64,000 bases of DNA, taken from positions 1,922,001-1,986,000 of the forward strand of contig NZ_JBHTJI010000001.1 of the NCBI RefSeq assembly GCF_042675665.1, in the 5' to 3' direction. The DNA is from Mariniflexile jejuense. Lineage in GTDB: Bacteria > Bacteroidota > Bacteroidia > Flavobacteriales > Flavobacteriaceae. The first letter of the stretch is position 1; each line of letters starts with the position of its first letter. This document shows positions 28,146 to 36,994 of this stretch, piece by piece. Made by a program: the position numbers and the translations under genes. A model generated the notes under the pieces. That model saw nothing but the letters and a program-made list of their open reading frames with translations. It ran no database searches and was not told where the DNA came from.

Positions 28146-31100
28146 ATGGAAATTAAATTAACTAATGCTTGTTTTCTATTCAGAAAACGGTTATTAATGA
28201 TTATTATGAGAACCTTCATTTTTCTATGCTTCTTTTCAATTTTCGGTTTTACACCAAGTAACATTTTATCACAAAATGTTAAAATTGTAATTGACACCGA
28301 TAAAACAGCTACCGTTGATGAAGTTTTTAAAATGATTAGCGATCAAACAGATTACAAATTTATCTACCAAGTAGATTTGTTTAAAAACTTACCCAAAGTA
28401 CATTTAAAAAAAGGAACTATTGAGGCTAATACACTGCTTCAGCAAAGCGTTTCAAATGTTGATGTACTATTTGAAATTACGAATAAAAACAATATTGTTA
28501 TTAAGAAAAAAACACCTATTACTACCCCAGTTTCTTTACAAGATAAGGTCACCCAAAATTATCAAATCACTGGTACTGTAAAAGATGAAAACGGGCAATT
28601 TCTTCCAGGTGTAAATATTTTAGTTAAGGGAACATCCAATGGAACTCAAACCGATTTTGATGGAAACTATGCCATAACGGTTGAAAATTCCAATGCTATT
28701 TTAGTATTTTCTTTTATAGGATTTGTTACCCAAGAAGTAGCTTTTGCTAACAAAACAGTAATTAATGTTACTTTAAAAGAAGATGTTGCCAAATTAGATG
28801 AAGTAGTTGTGGTAGGTTATGGCTCACAAAGACAAAAAGATTTAACAGGTGCTGTCTCTTCAATGAAATCAGAAGATTTTAATAAAGGTCCACAACTAAG
28901 TGCACAACAAGCTATGCAAGGTAAAATGGCTGGTGTTGTAATTTCGCAAAATAGTGGAAAACCAGGTGGTTCAAATACAGTTAGAGTACGTGGTGGCACA
29001 TCGCTAACTGGCGTAAACGACCCTTTGTATGTTATTGATGGAATTCCAATTTCTACTACTGCAGGTGTAAGTTCAGCAAACATAAGAGGCAATGGAACTG
29101 ATTTTTTTGACCAAGAACCAACAAACCCTTTAATGACAATTAACCCGAATGATATTGAATCTATTACGGTTTTAAAAGATGCTTCATCTACTGCAATTTA
29201 TGGTTCTAGAGGTGCTAATGGCGTTATTGTTATTACAACAAAAAAAGGAAGTTCTGGTAATTTAAAAGTTGCACTTAATGTAACCAGTGGTATTTCAACA
29301 GTTGCTAATAAATTAGATGTTTTAACTGCAGATGAATACAGACAAATAAATACAGATTTAGGCTTAACCTTTTCAGACTTAGGTGGAAATACAAATTGGC
29401 AAGACGAAATTTATAGAACTGCTCAAACAAAAGATTATAATTTATCATTTTCTGGTGGAAATGGAAAATCAACTTACTTAGCATCGCTAGGTTATGGCAA
29501 CCAAGAAGGTGTTTTAATGGGTTCTAAATTAGAAAGAGCTAACGCTAGAATTAATGTTAATCATTCTACACTTGATGATAAACTTAATTTTGACCTTAGA
29601 ATTAACTATGGTAATACGTTTTCTAATAATTCGCCTGTTTCAAATACTGTTGGTAGTGAAGCAGGAACTAGTATAAATTATGAATCGTATGTTTTTAATC
29701 CTACATACCCAATTTATGATGCTAATGGAAATTATAACCATGTACCTCCATATAGAATCAATCCGGTTTCATTTTCAAACGATGTAATAGATGAGGTTAC
29801 AAACAATCGCTTTATAGGTAATCTTTCTACAACCTATAAAATTATAGAACCATTAAGCCTTAATGTGAATTTGGGTTATACAAATCAAGGCATTAATAGA
29901 AACTCATATATTAAAAAAACTAATCCATTAGGAGAGGGTTTGGGTGGCTATGCTAGTGTTCAAAAACTTGAAGACTATAGCAAACTATTAGAAACTATTT
30001 TAAGATACAACCAAACATTTGGTAAACATAATTTTGACGCCATTGCCGGATATTCATGGCAATACTTTGTTAATGAAGGACTTAGAAATGTTGCTTCCGG
30101 GTTTTTATCAGATGAGTTTAAGTGGTATAGCTTACAAGCAGCTAGTACCGTAAGTAATGTTTCGTCTTTTAAAGAAAGCAATACTTTAATATCAATGTAT
30201 GGTAGAGTTAATTATAATTTTGATGACAAAATTTTAGCAACTGCTACTGTAAGAAGAGATGGTTCTAGTAGGTTTGGTTCTGGTAATCAGTGGGGTGTTT
30301 TTCCTTCAGGATCTTTAGCTTGGAGAGTTTCAAACATGGATTTTTTCAAATCAAAAACTATTTCCGATTTAAAAATAAGAACCAGTTACGGTATTACAGG
30401 TAATCAAGAAATAGGAAATTTAAATTCTATTACCACACTTGGTGCTACTACAGCTGGATATATTGTTGGTGGCCAAAGAATAACAACAGTTTTACCTCAG
30501 CAATATGCCAATCCAGATTTAAAATGGGAACAAACATCTCAATTTAATACAGGTATTGATTATACTATATTAGATGGTAAAATTCGAGGAAGTATCGATT
30601 ATTACGTTAAAAAAACCACCGATCTTTTATTAAGAATTCCTGTGCCATCACCTACAGCAATTAGTACTCAATTAGCAAATGTTGGTAGTGTTGAAAACAA
30701 AGGTATCGAGTTAGAAATTTCAGCAGACATTATTGCTAAAAAAGATTTTACATGGTCTGCTTCTGCAAATTATAGTAGAAATAGAAATAAAGTATTAAGT
30801 CTTTCTAACGCACAATACAAAGGTAATAACATTCAAATTGCACCTCTACAAGGTCAAGGCTTAACCGCCGGTATTTTTGCCCAACTTATACAACCAGGTT
30901 TACCTGTAGGAACTTTTTATGGTAGAGAATTTAAAGGTGTAGAAAATGGTGTTGAGATAATAGATCCAGAAATGAAAGTAATTGGTTCTGCTCAACCAGA
31001 TTTTACGTTTGCCATTAGCAACTCATTTACATACAAAAGAATTTCGCTAGGTTTTAATTTTAGAGGCTCTATTGGAAATGATGTTTTTAATTTAACCGCA

Positions 31101-31460
31101 AATAACTTAGCGTATTTAAGCAATCTACCTGGTAGAAATGTATTTAAAGAAGCTTTAACTAGTGGTGTTTTAAGAAGCCAACCAAAACAATATTCATCTA
31201 GATGGATTGAAGATGGATCTTTTGTAAGATTAGATAATATAACTTTAGGCTACAATTTTAACTTAAAAAATCTTCCTGCTATTTCTACAGCTAGATTATT
31301 CATAACAGGGCAAAACTTATTGTTATTCACAAAATATTCTGGTTTAGATCCTGAGGTTAATTCTGATGTGTCTGGTACAGGTATTGCTCCATTGGGAGTT
31401 GACTATTTAGCATATCCTAAAGCTAAAACTGTTAGTATTGGACTAAATGTATCATTTTAA
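28146..31460 (+). CDS. SusC-type TonB-dependent transducer with STN domain
   Basis: The 1104-residue product both imports oligosaccharides and signals. After the signal sequence (to about 43, ILSQ) there is an STN domain (about 45-120, VDEVFKMISDQTDYKFIYQ), then a carboxypeptidase-regulatory-like domain (about 138-220), the LDEVVVVGYGSQ junction, the plug, and the LKDASSTAIYGSRGANGVIVITT signature, followed by the barrel ending SIGLNVSF. Of the three SusC proteins here it alone has STN, and it alone sits next to a sigma/FecR pair. An internal start at 28197 (MIIMRTF) is possible. Confidence 0.95.
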   Translation: MEIKLTNACFLFRKRLLMIIMRTFIFLCFFSIFGFTPSNILSQNVKIVIDTDKTATVDEVFKMISDQTDYKFIYQVDLFKNLPKVHLKKGTIEANTLLQQSVSNVDVLFEITNKNNIVIKKKTPITTPVSLQDKVTQNYQITGTVKDENGQFLPGVNILVKGTSNGTQTDFDGNYAITVENSNAILVFSFIGFVTQEVAFANKTVINVTLKEDVAKLDEVVVVGYGSQRQKDLTGAVSSMKSEDFNKGPQLSAQQAMQGKMAGVVISQNSGKPGGSNTVRVRGGTSLTGVNDPLYVIDGIPISTTAGVSSANIRGNGTDFFDQEPTNPLMTINPNDIESITVLKDASSTAIYGSRGANGVIVITTKKGSSGNLKVALNVTSGISTVANKLDVLTADEYRQINTDLGLTFSDLGGNTNWQDEIYRTAQTKDYNLSFSGGNGKSTYLASLGYGNQEGVLMGSKLERANARINVNHSTLDDKLNFDLRINYGNTFSNNSPVSNTVGSEAGTSINYESYVFNPTYPIYDANGNYNHVPPYRINPVSFSNDVIDEVTNNRFIGNLSTTYKIIEPLSLNVNLGYTNQGINRNSYIKKTNPLGEGLGGYASVQKLEDYSKLLETILRYNQTFGKHNFDAIAGYSWQYFVNEGLRNVASGFLSDEFKWYSLQAASTVSNVSSFKESNTLISMYGRVNYNFDDKILATATVRRDGSSRFGSGNQWGVFPSGSLAWRVSNMDFFKSKTISDLKIRTSYGITGNQEIGNLNSITTLGATTAGYIVGGQRITTVLPQQYANPDLKWEQTSQFNTGIDYTILDGKIRGSIDYYVKKTTDLLLRIPVPSPTAISTQLANVGSVENKGIELEISADIIAKKDFTWSASANYSRNRNKVLSLSNAQYKGNNIQIAPLQGQGLTAGIFAQLIQPGLPVGTFYGREFKGVENGVEIIDPEMKVIGSAQPDFTFAISNSFTYKRISLGFNFRGSIGNDVFNLTANNLAYLSNLPGRNVFKEALTSGVLRSQPKQYSSRWIEDGSFVRLDNITLGYNFNLKNLPAISTARLFITGQNLLLFTKYSGLDPEVNSDVSGTGIAPLGVDYLAYPKAKTVSIGLNVSF

Positions 31461-31490
31461 GAATAACTTAAATTTATAAAAGTAATTATC

Positions 31491-33026
31491 ATGAAAATAT
31501 ATAATATAAAATTAATATTCACTTTATCTATTTTTACTTTGTGCTTATCGGGCTGTACAAATTTAGATGAAGAAACGTTTGGAAGCTTATCTCCAGACAC
31601 GTATTACAATACCGAAGCAGAAGCACTTTCTTCAGTAGTTGGTGTATATCAAGTATTATCTCGAGTAGTTCATATAGGTGATCCATGGAGAATTGCTGAA
31701 TTTGGCACTGATGAATTTTTAGTTCCAGGTAGAGCAAGTGGTGGTTGGTTTGACCAAAACAACATAGACATTATAACACACACAGTAAAACCTACTAATG
31801 CTACTTGCGGAAGAGCTTGGAATAACATTTTTCAAGAAATAGGAATTGCCAATGCCGTTTTAGAAAGCTTACAAGCATCTCCTAATAAAGAGAACCTAAA
31901 AGGATTGATAGCAGAAACTAAAGCCCTAAGAGCCTATGGTTATTTTTATGCTATGGATTTTTGGGGAAACGTACCTTTAGTTACAGTAGCTAGAATAGAC
32001 CCTAACAATTTACCTACCATAACTCCCAGAAGCGAAGTTTTTAGTTTTATTGAAACCGAAATGCTAGCAGCAATTCAAGATTTACCTTCTATAACTACCG
32101 TAGATAAAGCAAGTTATTACCCAAGGCTTACTAAAGAAGCTGTATATGCTGCATTGGCTACCATGTATTTAAATGCTGAAGTTTATACAGGTACAACTAA
32201 ATGGACGCAAGCTATAACAATGTGTGATAATATAATAAGTACTGCAAAGTATAATTTGGAAGCCAATGTTGTTGATAATTTCAAATCAACAAACGAGCAA
32301 AATTCTAAAGAACTTATATCTTCATTTTCAGTAAACCCTACTCAAAAAGCTCTTGAAAACCAATTTATTCTATACACCAATCATGCTCCTGATAAATTAA
32401 AATACAATTTACCTTTTACTCCAGCAAACGGATATAGTACATTTCAAGAAGCTCTTGACAGATATGAAAACCAAGATAATCGTAAAAAATTAATTGAATA
32501 TGGTCCACAATATTATTTAGATGGAGTAACTCCTTTAAACTATCCTGACGGCACTCAATTAAACATCATAGCAGTACAAGATTTAGTTAGTGCACAAGAC
32601 AATGAAGGTTATAAAGTTCTAAAATACACACCAATTGGTACAACTTGGTCTGGTTTTAATGCTGATAATGACTTGGTTTTGATTCGCTATGCAGATATTT
32701 TACTAATAAAAGCTGAAGCCCTATTTAGAGGTGGTGCAACTACAATACCAGATACACCCTTAAATTTAATAAATACAGTAAGAGGCAGAAGTAACGCTAC
32801 ACTACTAAGTAGTTTAACCCTTAAAGATATTGAAAATGAAAGAGCAAGAGAACTTATTTGGGAAGGACACCGAAGAAGAGATATGATTCGTTTTGGAACT
32901 TATTTTACTGGAACTTGGAAATTTAAGACCACTCAAACGGAAACATTCAGAGGTATATACCCTATCCCTGCTGAACAAATAACAGCAAATCCAAATCTGG
33001 TCCAAAATCCAGGTTACCCATTATAG
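31491..33026 (+). CDS. SusD/RagB-type glycan-binding lipoprotein
   Basis: The 511-residue lipoprotein (Cys near residue 22, LSGCTNLDEETFGSLSP) is the partner of the SusC upstream (30-bp gap). Typical parts are YYNTEAEALSSVVGVYQVLS, AETKALRAYGYFYAMDFWGNVP, IRYADILLIKAEALFRGG and NERARELIWEGHRRRDMIRF. The acidic residues after Cys suit surface export. It is followed by a hairpin with a T run before the esterase gene. Confidence 0.95.
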   Translation: MKIYNIKLIFTLSIFTLCLSGCTNLDEETFGSLSPDTYYNTEAEALSSVVGVYQVLSRVVHIGDPWRIAEFGTDEFLVPGRASGGWFDQNNIDIITHTVKPTNATCGRAWNNIFQEIGIANAVLESLQASPNKENLKGLIAETKALRAYGYFYAMDFWGNVPLVTVARIDPNNLPTITPRSEVFSFIETEMLAAIQDLPSITTVDKASYYPRLTKEAVYAALATMYLNAEVYTGTTKWTQAITMCDNIISTAKYNLEANVVDNFKSTNEQNSKELISSFSVNPTQKALENQFILYTNHAPDKLKYNLPFTPANGYSTFQEALDRYENQDNRKKLIEYGPQYYLDGVTPLNYPDGTQLNIIAVQDLVSAQDNEGYKVLKYTPIGTTWSGFNADNDLVLIRYADILLIKAEALFRGGATTIPDTPLNLINTVRGRSNATLLSSLTLKDIENERARELIWEGHRRRDMIRFGTYFTGTWKFKTTQTETFRGIYPIPAEQITANPNLVQNPGYPL

Positions 33027-33049
33027 TTTAGTTTGTTTTGAGTTAGTTT

Positions 33050-33104
33050 AAATATTACCCATGTACTACATAGAAATGTGTATTACATGCGGTAATATTT
33101 TTTT
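33050..33104 (+). terminator. Hairpin with T run between SusD and esterase genes
   Basis: An outer 10-bp stem (33050-33059 with 33091-33100) and an inner 5-bp stem (33061-33065 with 33084-33088) form one long hairpin with small bulges, followed by a seven-T run. It may end most SusC/SusD transcripts and let a fraction continue into the esterase and CE8 genes. Confidence 0.65.
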
Positions 33105-33139
33105 AAAAAATATCCATATCTTTAATCAAGTTTAAAATT

Positions 33140-34135
33140 ATGAAAAACCCTTTTTTAACTATAATAGCTATCTGTTTTTTATGTTTGAATATTTCAACAA
33201 TTAAAGCTCAAAATAAAAATATCAAAATACCAAAAGACACAACCTATAAAGTAGCTTCTGAATACAAAAAATATTTAAAATATTTCCCTTACATAAAACC
33301 TGCAAAAGATTCATTACCTAATAATGTGAATCAATTCCGCGAAGTAGTTTACACCGCATTAAAGAATACCCCTTTTGGTGATAGAGACTTACATGTAGAT
33401 ATTTTTTCACCAAAAAAATCAGGAAAATATCCCGCTTTATTGATGGTACATGGTGGCGGTTGGCGTGCAGGCGATAAATCATTACAAATACCAATGGCTC
33501 AAAAACTTGCAGCTAGAGGTTATGTAACAGTTTGTGTAGAATATCAACTTTCAATGGAAGCAAAATATCCTGCGGCTATTTACAATATAAAAAGTGCCAT
33601 AAGATGGATGCGAGCAAATGCTGATAAATATGGTATAGATGCAAATAAAATTGCTATCTCAGGTTGTTCGGCAGGTGGGCAATTAGCAATGCTTACAGGA
33701 TTAACTAATGGTATTAAAGATAAAGAAGGTAGCCATGGTAATTTGGATTTTCCCAGCGATATTCAAGCAATAATTGATATTGATGGAGTTGTGAATTTTA
33801 TGGCTCCAACTTCTTTAAATTTAAACAGAAAACCAAATTCGCCTGATATTGAATGGCTAGGTGGTTCTTTTTATGAAAAACCTGAAATATGGAAAGATGC
33901 TTCTAGTATTTATTGGGCTAATGAAAAATCGCCTCCAATTTTATTTTTAAATAGTGGTTTTCCCAGATTTCATGCAGGTCAAGATGAGTTAATTGGCATG
34001 ATGAACACCTGGGGTATTTACACCGAAGTTCATAAATTTAACGAACAAATCCACACCTTTTGGTTGTTTCATCCATGGGTAAACCAAACAGTTAACTATA
34101 TAGATAATTTTTTAATTAAAGTTTTAAATAACTAA
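33140..34135 (+). CDS. Alpha/beta-hydrolase, probable pectin acetylesterase
   Basis: The 331-residue secreted product (signal 1-23, IKAQ) has HGGGWRAGDKSLQ (oxyanion hole), VEYQLSMEAKYPAAIYNIKSAI, the nucleophile elbow GCSAGGQLAML and the terminal IHTFWLFHPW with the catalytic His. It resembles the hydrolase at 24369-25334 throughout, though the residue before the Ser is Cys here and Ala there. It is followed after 12 bp by CE8, so deacetylation and demethylation are coupled in this short operon. Confidence 0.88.
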   Translation: MKNPFLTIIAICFLCLNISTIKAQNKNIKIPKDTTYKVASEYKKYLKYFPYIKPAKDSLPNNVNQFREVVYTALKNTPFGDRDLHVDIFSPKKSGKYPALLMVHGGGWRAGDKSLQIPMAQKLAARGYVTVCVEYQLSMEAKYPAAIYNIKSAIRWMRANADKYGIDANKIAISGCSAGGQLAMLTGLTNGIKDKEGSHGNLDFPSDIQAIIDIDGVVNFMAPTSLNLNRKPNSPDIEWLGGSFYEKPEIWKDASSIYWANEKSPPILFLNSGFPRFHAGQDELIGMMNTWGIYTEVHKFNEQIHTFWLFHPWVNQTVNYIDNFLIKVLNN

Positions 34136-34147
34136 ACCTTAAACTTC

Positions 34148-35119
34148 ATGAAAAAATTAGCAACATTAAAATTTATTTTGCTCCTTATTTTTGCTTCTCC
34201 ATCAATTCTCGCTCAAACATCAAACCCAGATAAATACAAATATGAATTTACTGTTGCCAAAGATGGTAGCGGCGACTACAAATACATTCAGGATGCTATT
34301 GATGACATGCGTGTATTTCCTTTAGCACCCATAACCTTGTACATTAAAAATGGGATTTATACTGAAAAAATTGAATTATCTGAAAACAATACAGATGTTA
34401 CTTTTGTAGGTGAAAGTGTAGATAAAACCATTATAACTTTCAATGATTATTCTGGAAGAGGGCAGCATATAGGCACTTTTAATTCTCATACCACAAAAAT
34501 ATCTGGAAATAGGTTTAAAGCTGAAAATATCACATTTGAAAATTCGGCAGGCACCGTTGGGCAAGCAGTAGCACTATATGTTGATGCAGACAAAGCTGTT
34601 TTTAAAAACTGTAAGTTTCTTGGAAATCAAGACACCATATACCTTGGAGGCGAATATTCCAGACAACTTTTTGAAAATTGCTACATAGAAGGCACTACCG
34701 ATTTTATTTTTGGTCCTGCAACAGCCGTTTTTAAAGACTGTACCATTCATTGCAAATCCAATTCATATATAACAGCACCTAATACAACAAAAGAAAAGAC
34801 ATTTGGTTTTGTATTTTTAGATTGTAATATAACAACAGCTAACAATGTCACTAAAGTTTTCTTAGGAAGACCATGGCGTTATTGGGGCAAATCTGTATTT
34901 ATAAAGTGCCATTACCCAAAGCAAATTGCCCCAGAAGGATGGCATAATTGGGGTAATATTGAAAATGAAAAAACAGCTTTTTTTGCAGAATATAATTGTA
35001 CAGGCGAAGGTTTTAAGCCAACGGAAAGAGTAAAATGGTCTCATCAATTAAATGATAAAGAAGCTGAAAACTACACCTTAGAAACTATTTTCAATTCTTG
35101 CAACCCTTGGAAGTTTTAA
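34148..35119 (+). CDS. Pectin methylesterase (CE8)
   Basis: The 323-residue product is a compact single-domain CE8 with signal peptide (1-22, ILAQ). All motifs are canonical: GIYTEK, QAVALYVD, GNQDTIY, DFIFG and LGRPWRYWG, including the two catalytic Asp and the Arg. It probably works in the periplasm on imported methylated oligosaccharides, in contrast to the giant T9SS CE8 at 1722-5753. It is the last gene before a bidirectional terminator. Confidence 0.95.
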   Translation: MKKLATLKFILLLIFASPSILAQTSNPDKYKYEFTVAKDGSGDYKYIQDAIDDMRVFPLAPITLYIKNGIYTEKIELSENNTDVTFVGESVDKTIITFNDYSGRGQHIGTFNSHTTKISGNRFKAENITFENSAGTVGQAVALYVDADKAVFKNCKFLGNQDTIYLGGEYSRQLFENCYIEGTTDFIFGPATAVFKDCTIHCKSNSYITAPNTTKEKTFGFVFLDCNITTANNVTKVFLGRPWRYWGKSVFIKCHYPKQIAPEGWHNWGNIENEKTAFFAEYNCTGEGFKPTERVKWSHQLNDKEAENYTLETIFNSCNPWKF

Positions 35120-35148
35120 AGAATATAATACAAAACTATTTTCAAAAC

Positions 35149-35180
35149 AAAAAAGGTGCTTATAAATAAGCACCTTTTTT
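35149..35180. terminator. Bidirectional terminator between convergent genes
   Basis: A 14-bp perfect stem (35149-35162 with 35167-35180) with a four-base loop and A/T tails lies between the plus-strand CE8 and the minus-strand PL10 gene. It can serve both transcripts. Confidence 0.88.
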
Positions 35181-35201
35181 GTTGACTAACTCAAATAATT
35201 A

Positions 35202-36827
35202 TCAAATACCGTTTTTGTTTTTCCAATTTGTATATTCTGAACCAATTAAACTAGCAGGCCAATTACCATACCATGCATAACCATTTCTTCTTTCGTATGA
35301 TATCTCAGCAATCGTTTTTCTTGGACCACCTCCCTCGGCATCTGCAACTCTACTACAGAAAAATGGCTCATTTGGACCGAATGTACTAAATAATGCCTGA
35401 CATGTATGTCCTGTATAATTACCCAAAGTGTAAAACCTCGCCCACATCACATTTCCTGGAGAGTCTACCAATACTTTATCATTACCTACATTTTGTAAAC
35501 TTTTTCCAATAATTTTAACTGATTCAAACCAAGCTACTGCTTTATTAACAGCATCTATTACCTCAGAGGATGGATTATCTAAAGTCATTAATAAACGTAC
35601 AATACCAACAGATTCAGAACCACTATTTGAAGCCAATTCATAATCTCTTGCATCTGCTGGCAATAAAGTTATAGCATCGTGTTGAGCACACCATGCTGTT
35701 TTTGTACCATTAATTACAACTTGAGTATCCAAAATAACTTGAATACCTTTATTAAATGCAGTTTGTCCCTTAGCAACATAACTTTGGTCAATAACATCTA
35801 AATTGCTTCTTTTTAAGAAAATATCTCTCATTAAATTCATAACATTTCCCATAGCATTATCGTTATAGGTTATATGACGGCTATAGTTATTTCTTAATGG
35901 GTAATACTGAGGCCAACCTCCGTTATTGTATTGCATTTCAAATAGGAAATCTATACCTTTTTTAGCTGCTTCCAAATAAGCTGGGTTCTGAGTCCCTTTA
36001 TATGCACTTAACAAAGCTCTAATTTCACCAACAGTATGATTGTTATCGATGGTTGTATCTGTATTATTTTTTTCATTATTAGCTCTTGTTATTTCACTGG
36101 CTGTTTGTACACGATCGTAACCTGAAAAATCGTTGTAAGGTTCTTTTGGCCAACCTCCATTACTACGTTGCCATAACAACATGTTTTCAGCTTTTAAAAC
36201 AGTAGCATATACTGGAACTACTCCTGATATGTTTATTTGAAGTTGACCAACCTTCCCACTACCATCTGTAGCTGTTGCTGTAACGGTAATTGTACCATTT
36301 AATTTTGGAGTTAACAAACCCGTGGTAGATATTGATGCATATAGTACATCTGAAACTGCCTAAGTAACTGCTTTATTAGTGGCATTAGCTGGTAAAACCT
36401 GAGCAGAGAATTGTTTCGGCTGACCGTCGGTAATATCCGTTCCAGTAACTGAAATGCTTTCAACAAATACGGCAGGACCTGTTACACCTGATATTGTAAT
36501 AACTTTTTCAGCTGAAATTCCAGAATCATCATTAGCCGTTGCTGTTACTGTTACCGTTCCGTTATCCATTGGTGTTAAAAGTCCTGAGGTTGATATAACA
36601 GCGACAGACTCATTTGACACACTCCAAGTTACAGTTTTATCTGTAGCGTTATTTGGTAATACAACAACGGCGAGTTGTTTAGCCTTTCCGTCAGAAATAT
36701 TACTTCCATTAATTATTACATTGTTTATTAAAATAGTCTTAGAGTTTTCTTGTACTGGACTATCGCCACTACAACCGATTAAACCAACTAAAAAAACAAA
36801 ACTCAATAATGCTTTTAATTTCTTCAT
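35202..36827 (-). pseudogene. PL10 pectate lyase with Ig-like domains, interrupted by a TAG stop
   Basis: Intact, this would be a 541-residue lipoprotein (Cys near residue 19, IGCSGDSP) with two BIG2 Ig-like domains (about 30-115 and 118-200) and a PL10 pectate lyase domain (about 215-541: NGGWPQYYPL, RHITYNDNAM, WARFYTLGN and YERRNGYAWYGNWP). At 36362-36360 the codon is TAG where the first Ig domain has TGG in the same motif (VTWSVS versus VT-stop-AVS). The frame is otherwise unbroken. One G-to-A change explains it, so translation should stop after 155 residues. A start inside the second Ig domain would give a catalytic domain with no signal peptide. It has its own operator-bearing promoter. 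Sequencing error is the main alternative. Confidence 0.85.
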
Positions 36828-36853
36828 AATATATATTCCACTTTATAGTTATT

Positions 36854-36873
36854 TTTCTGTTTTAAAACAGAAA
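36854..36873. repeat. Perfect 20-bp palindrome in the PL10 leader
   Basis: TTTCTGTTTTAAAACAGAAA is its own reverse complement. It lies between the AATCGATT operator (36877-36887) and the PL10 start codon. It might bind another regulator or be chance in AT-rich DNA. Confidence 0.55.
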
Positions 36874-36876
36874 TAT

Positions 36877-36920
36877 GCAATCGATTACACAATATTATAT
36901 AAATAAACTTATTAATAAAA
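36877..36920 (-). promoter_or_regulatory. Promoter with AATCGATT operator for the PL10 gene
   Basis: Read on the minus strand: TTTT (36920-36917, weak -33), 19 bp, TAATATTG (36897-36890, one mismatch to TAnnTTTG), TG, then TAATCGATTGC (36887-36877). The spacing is the same as at the three other operator promoters, so this gene belongs to the same regulon. Confidence 0.7.
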
Positions 36921-36994
36921 ATTATTTAATATAAAAATATACATTATAGAAATTAATTGATACAAAAAAAGATAATTAGAACACAATTTAAAAA

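Noticed and set aside
35202..36317. A separate gene for the PL10 catalytic domain starting at a TTG
   Set aside because: The frame joins the upstream lipoprotein part in phase, the supposed start is within an Ig-like domain, and there is no signal peptide. A stop within one gene explains it better.
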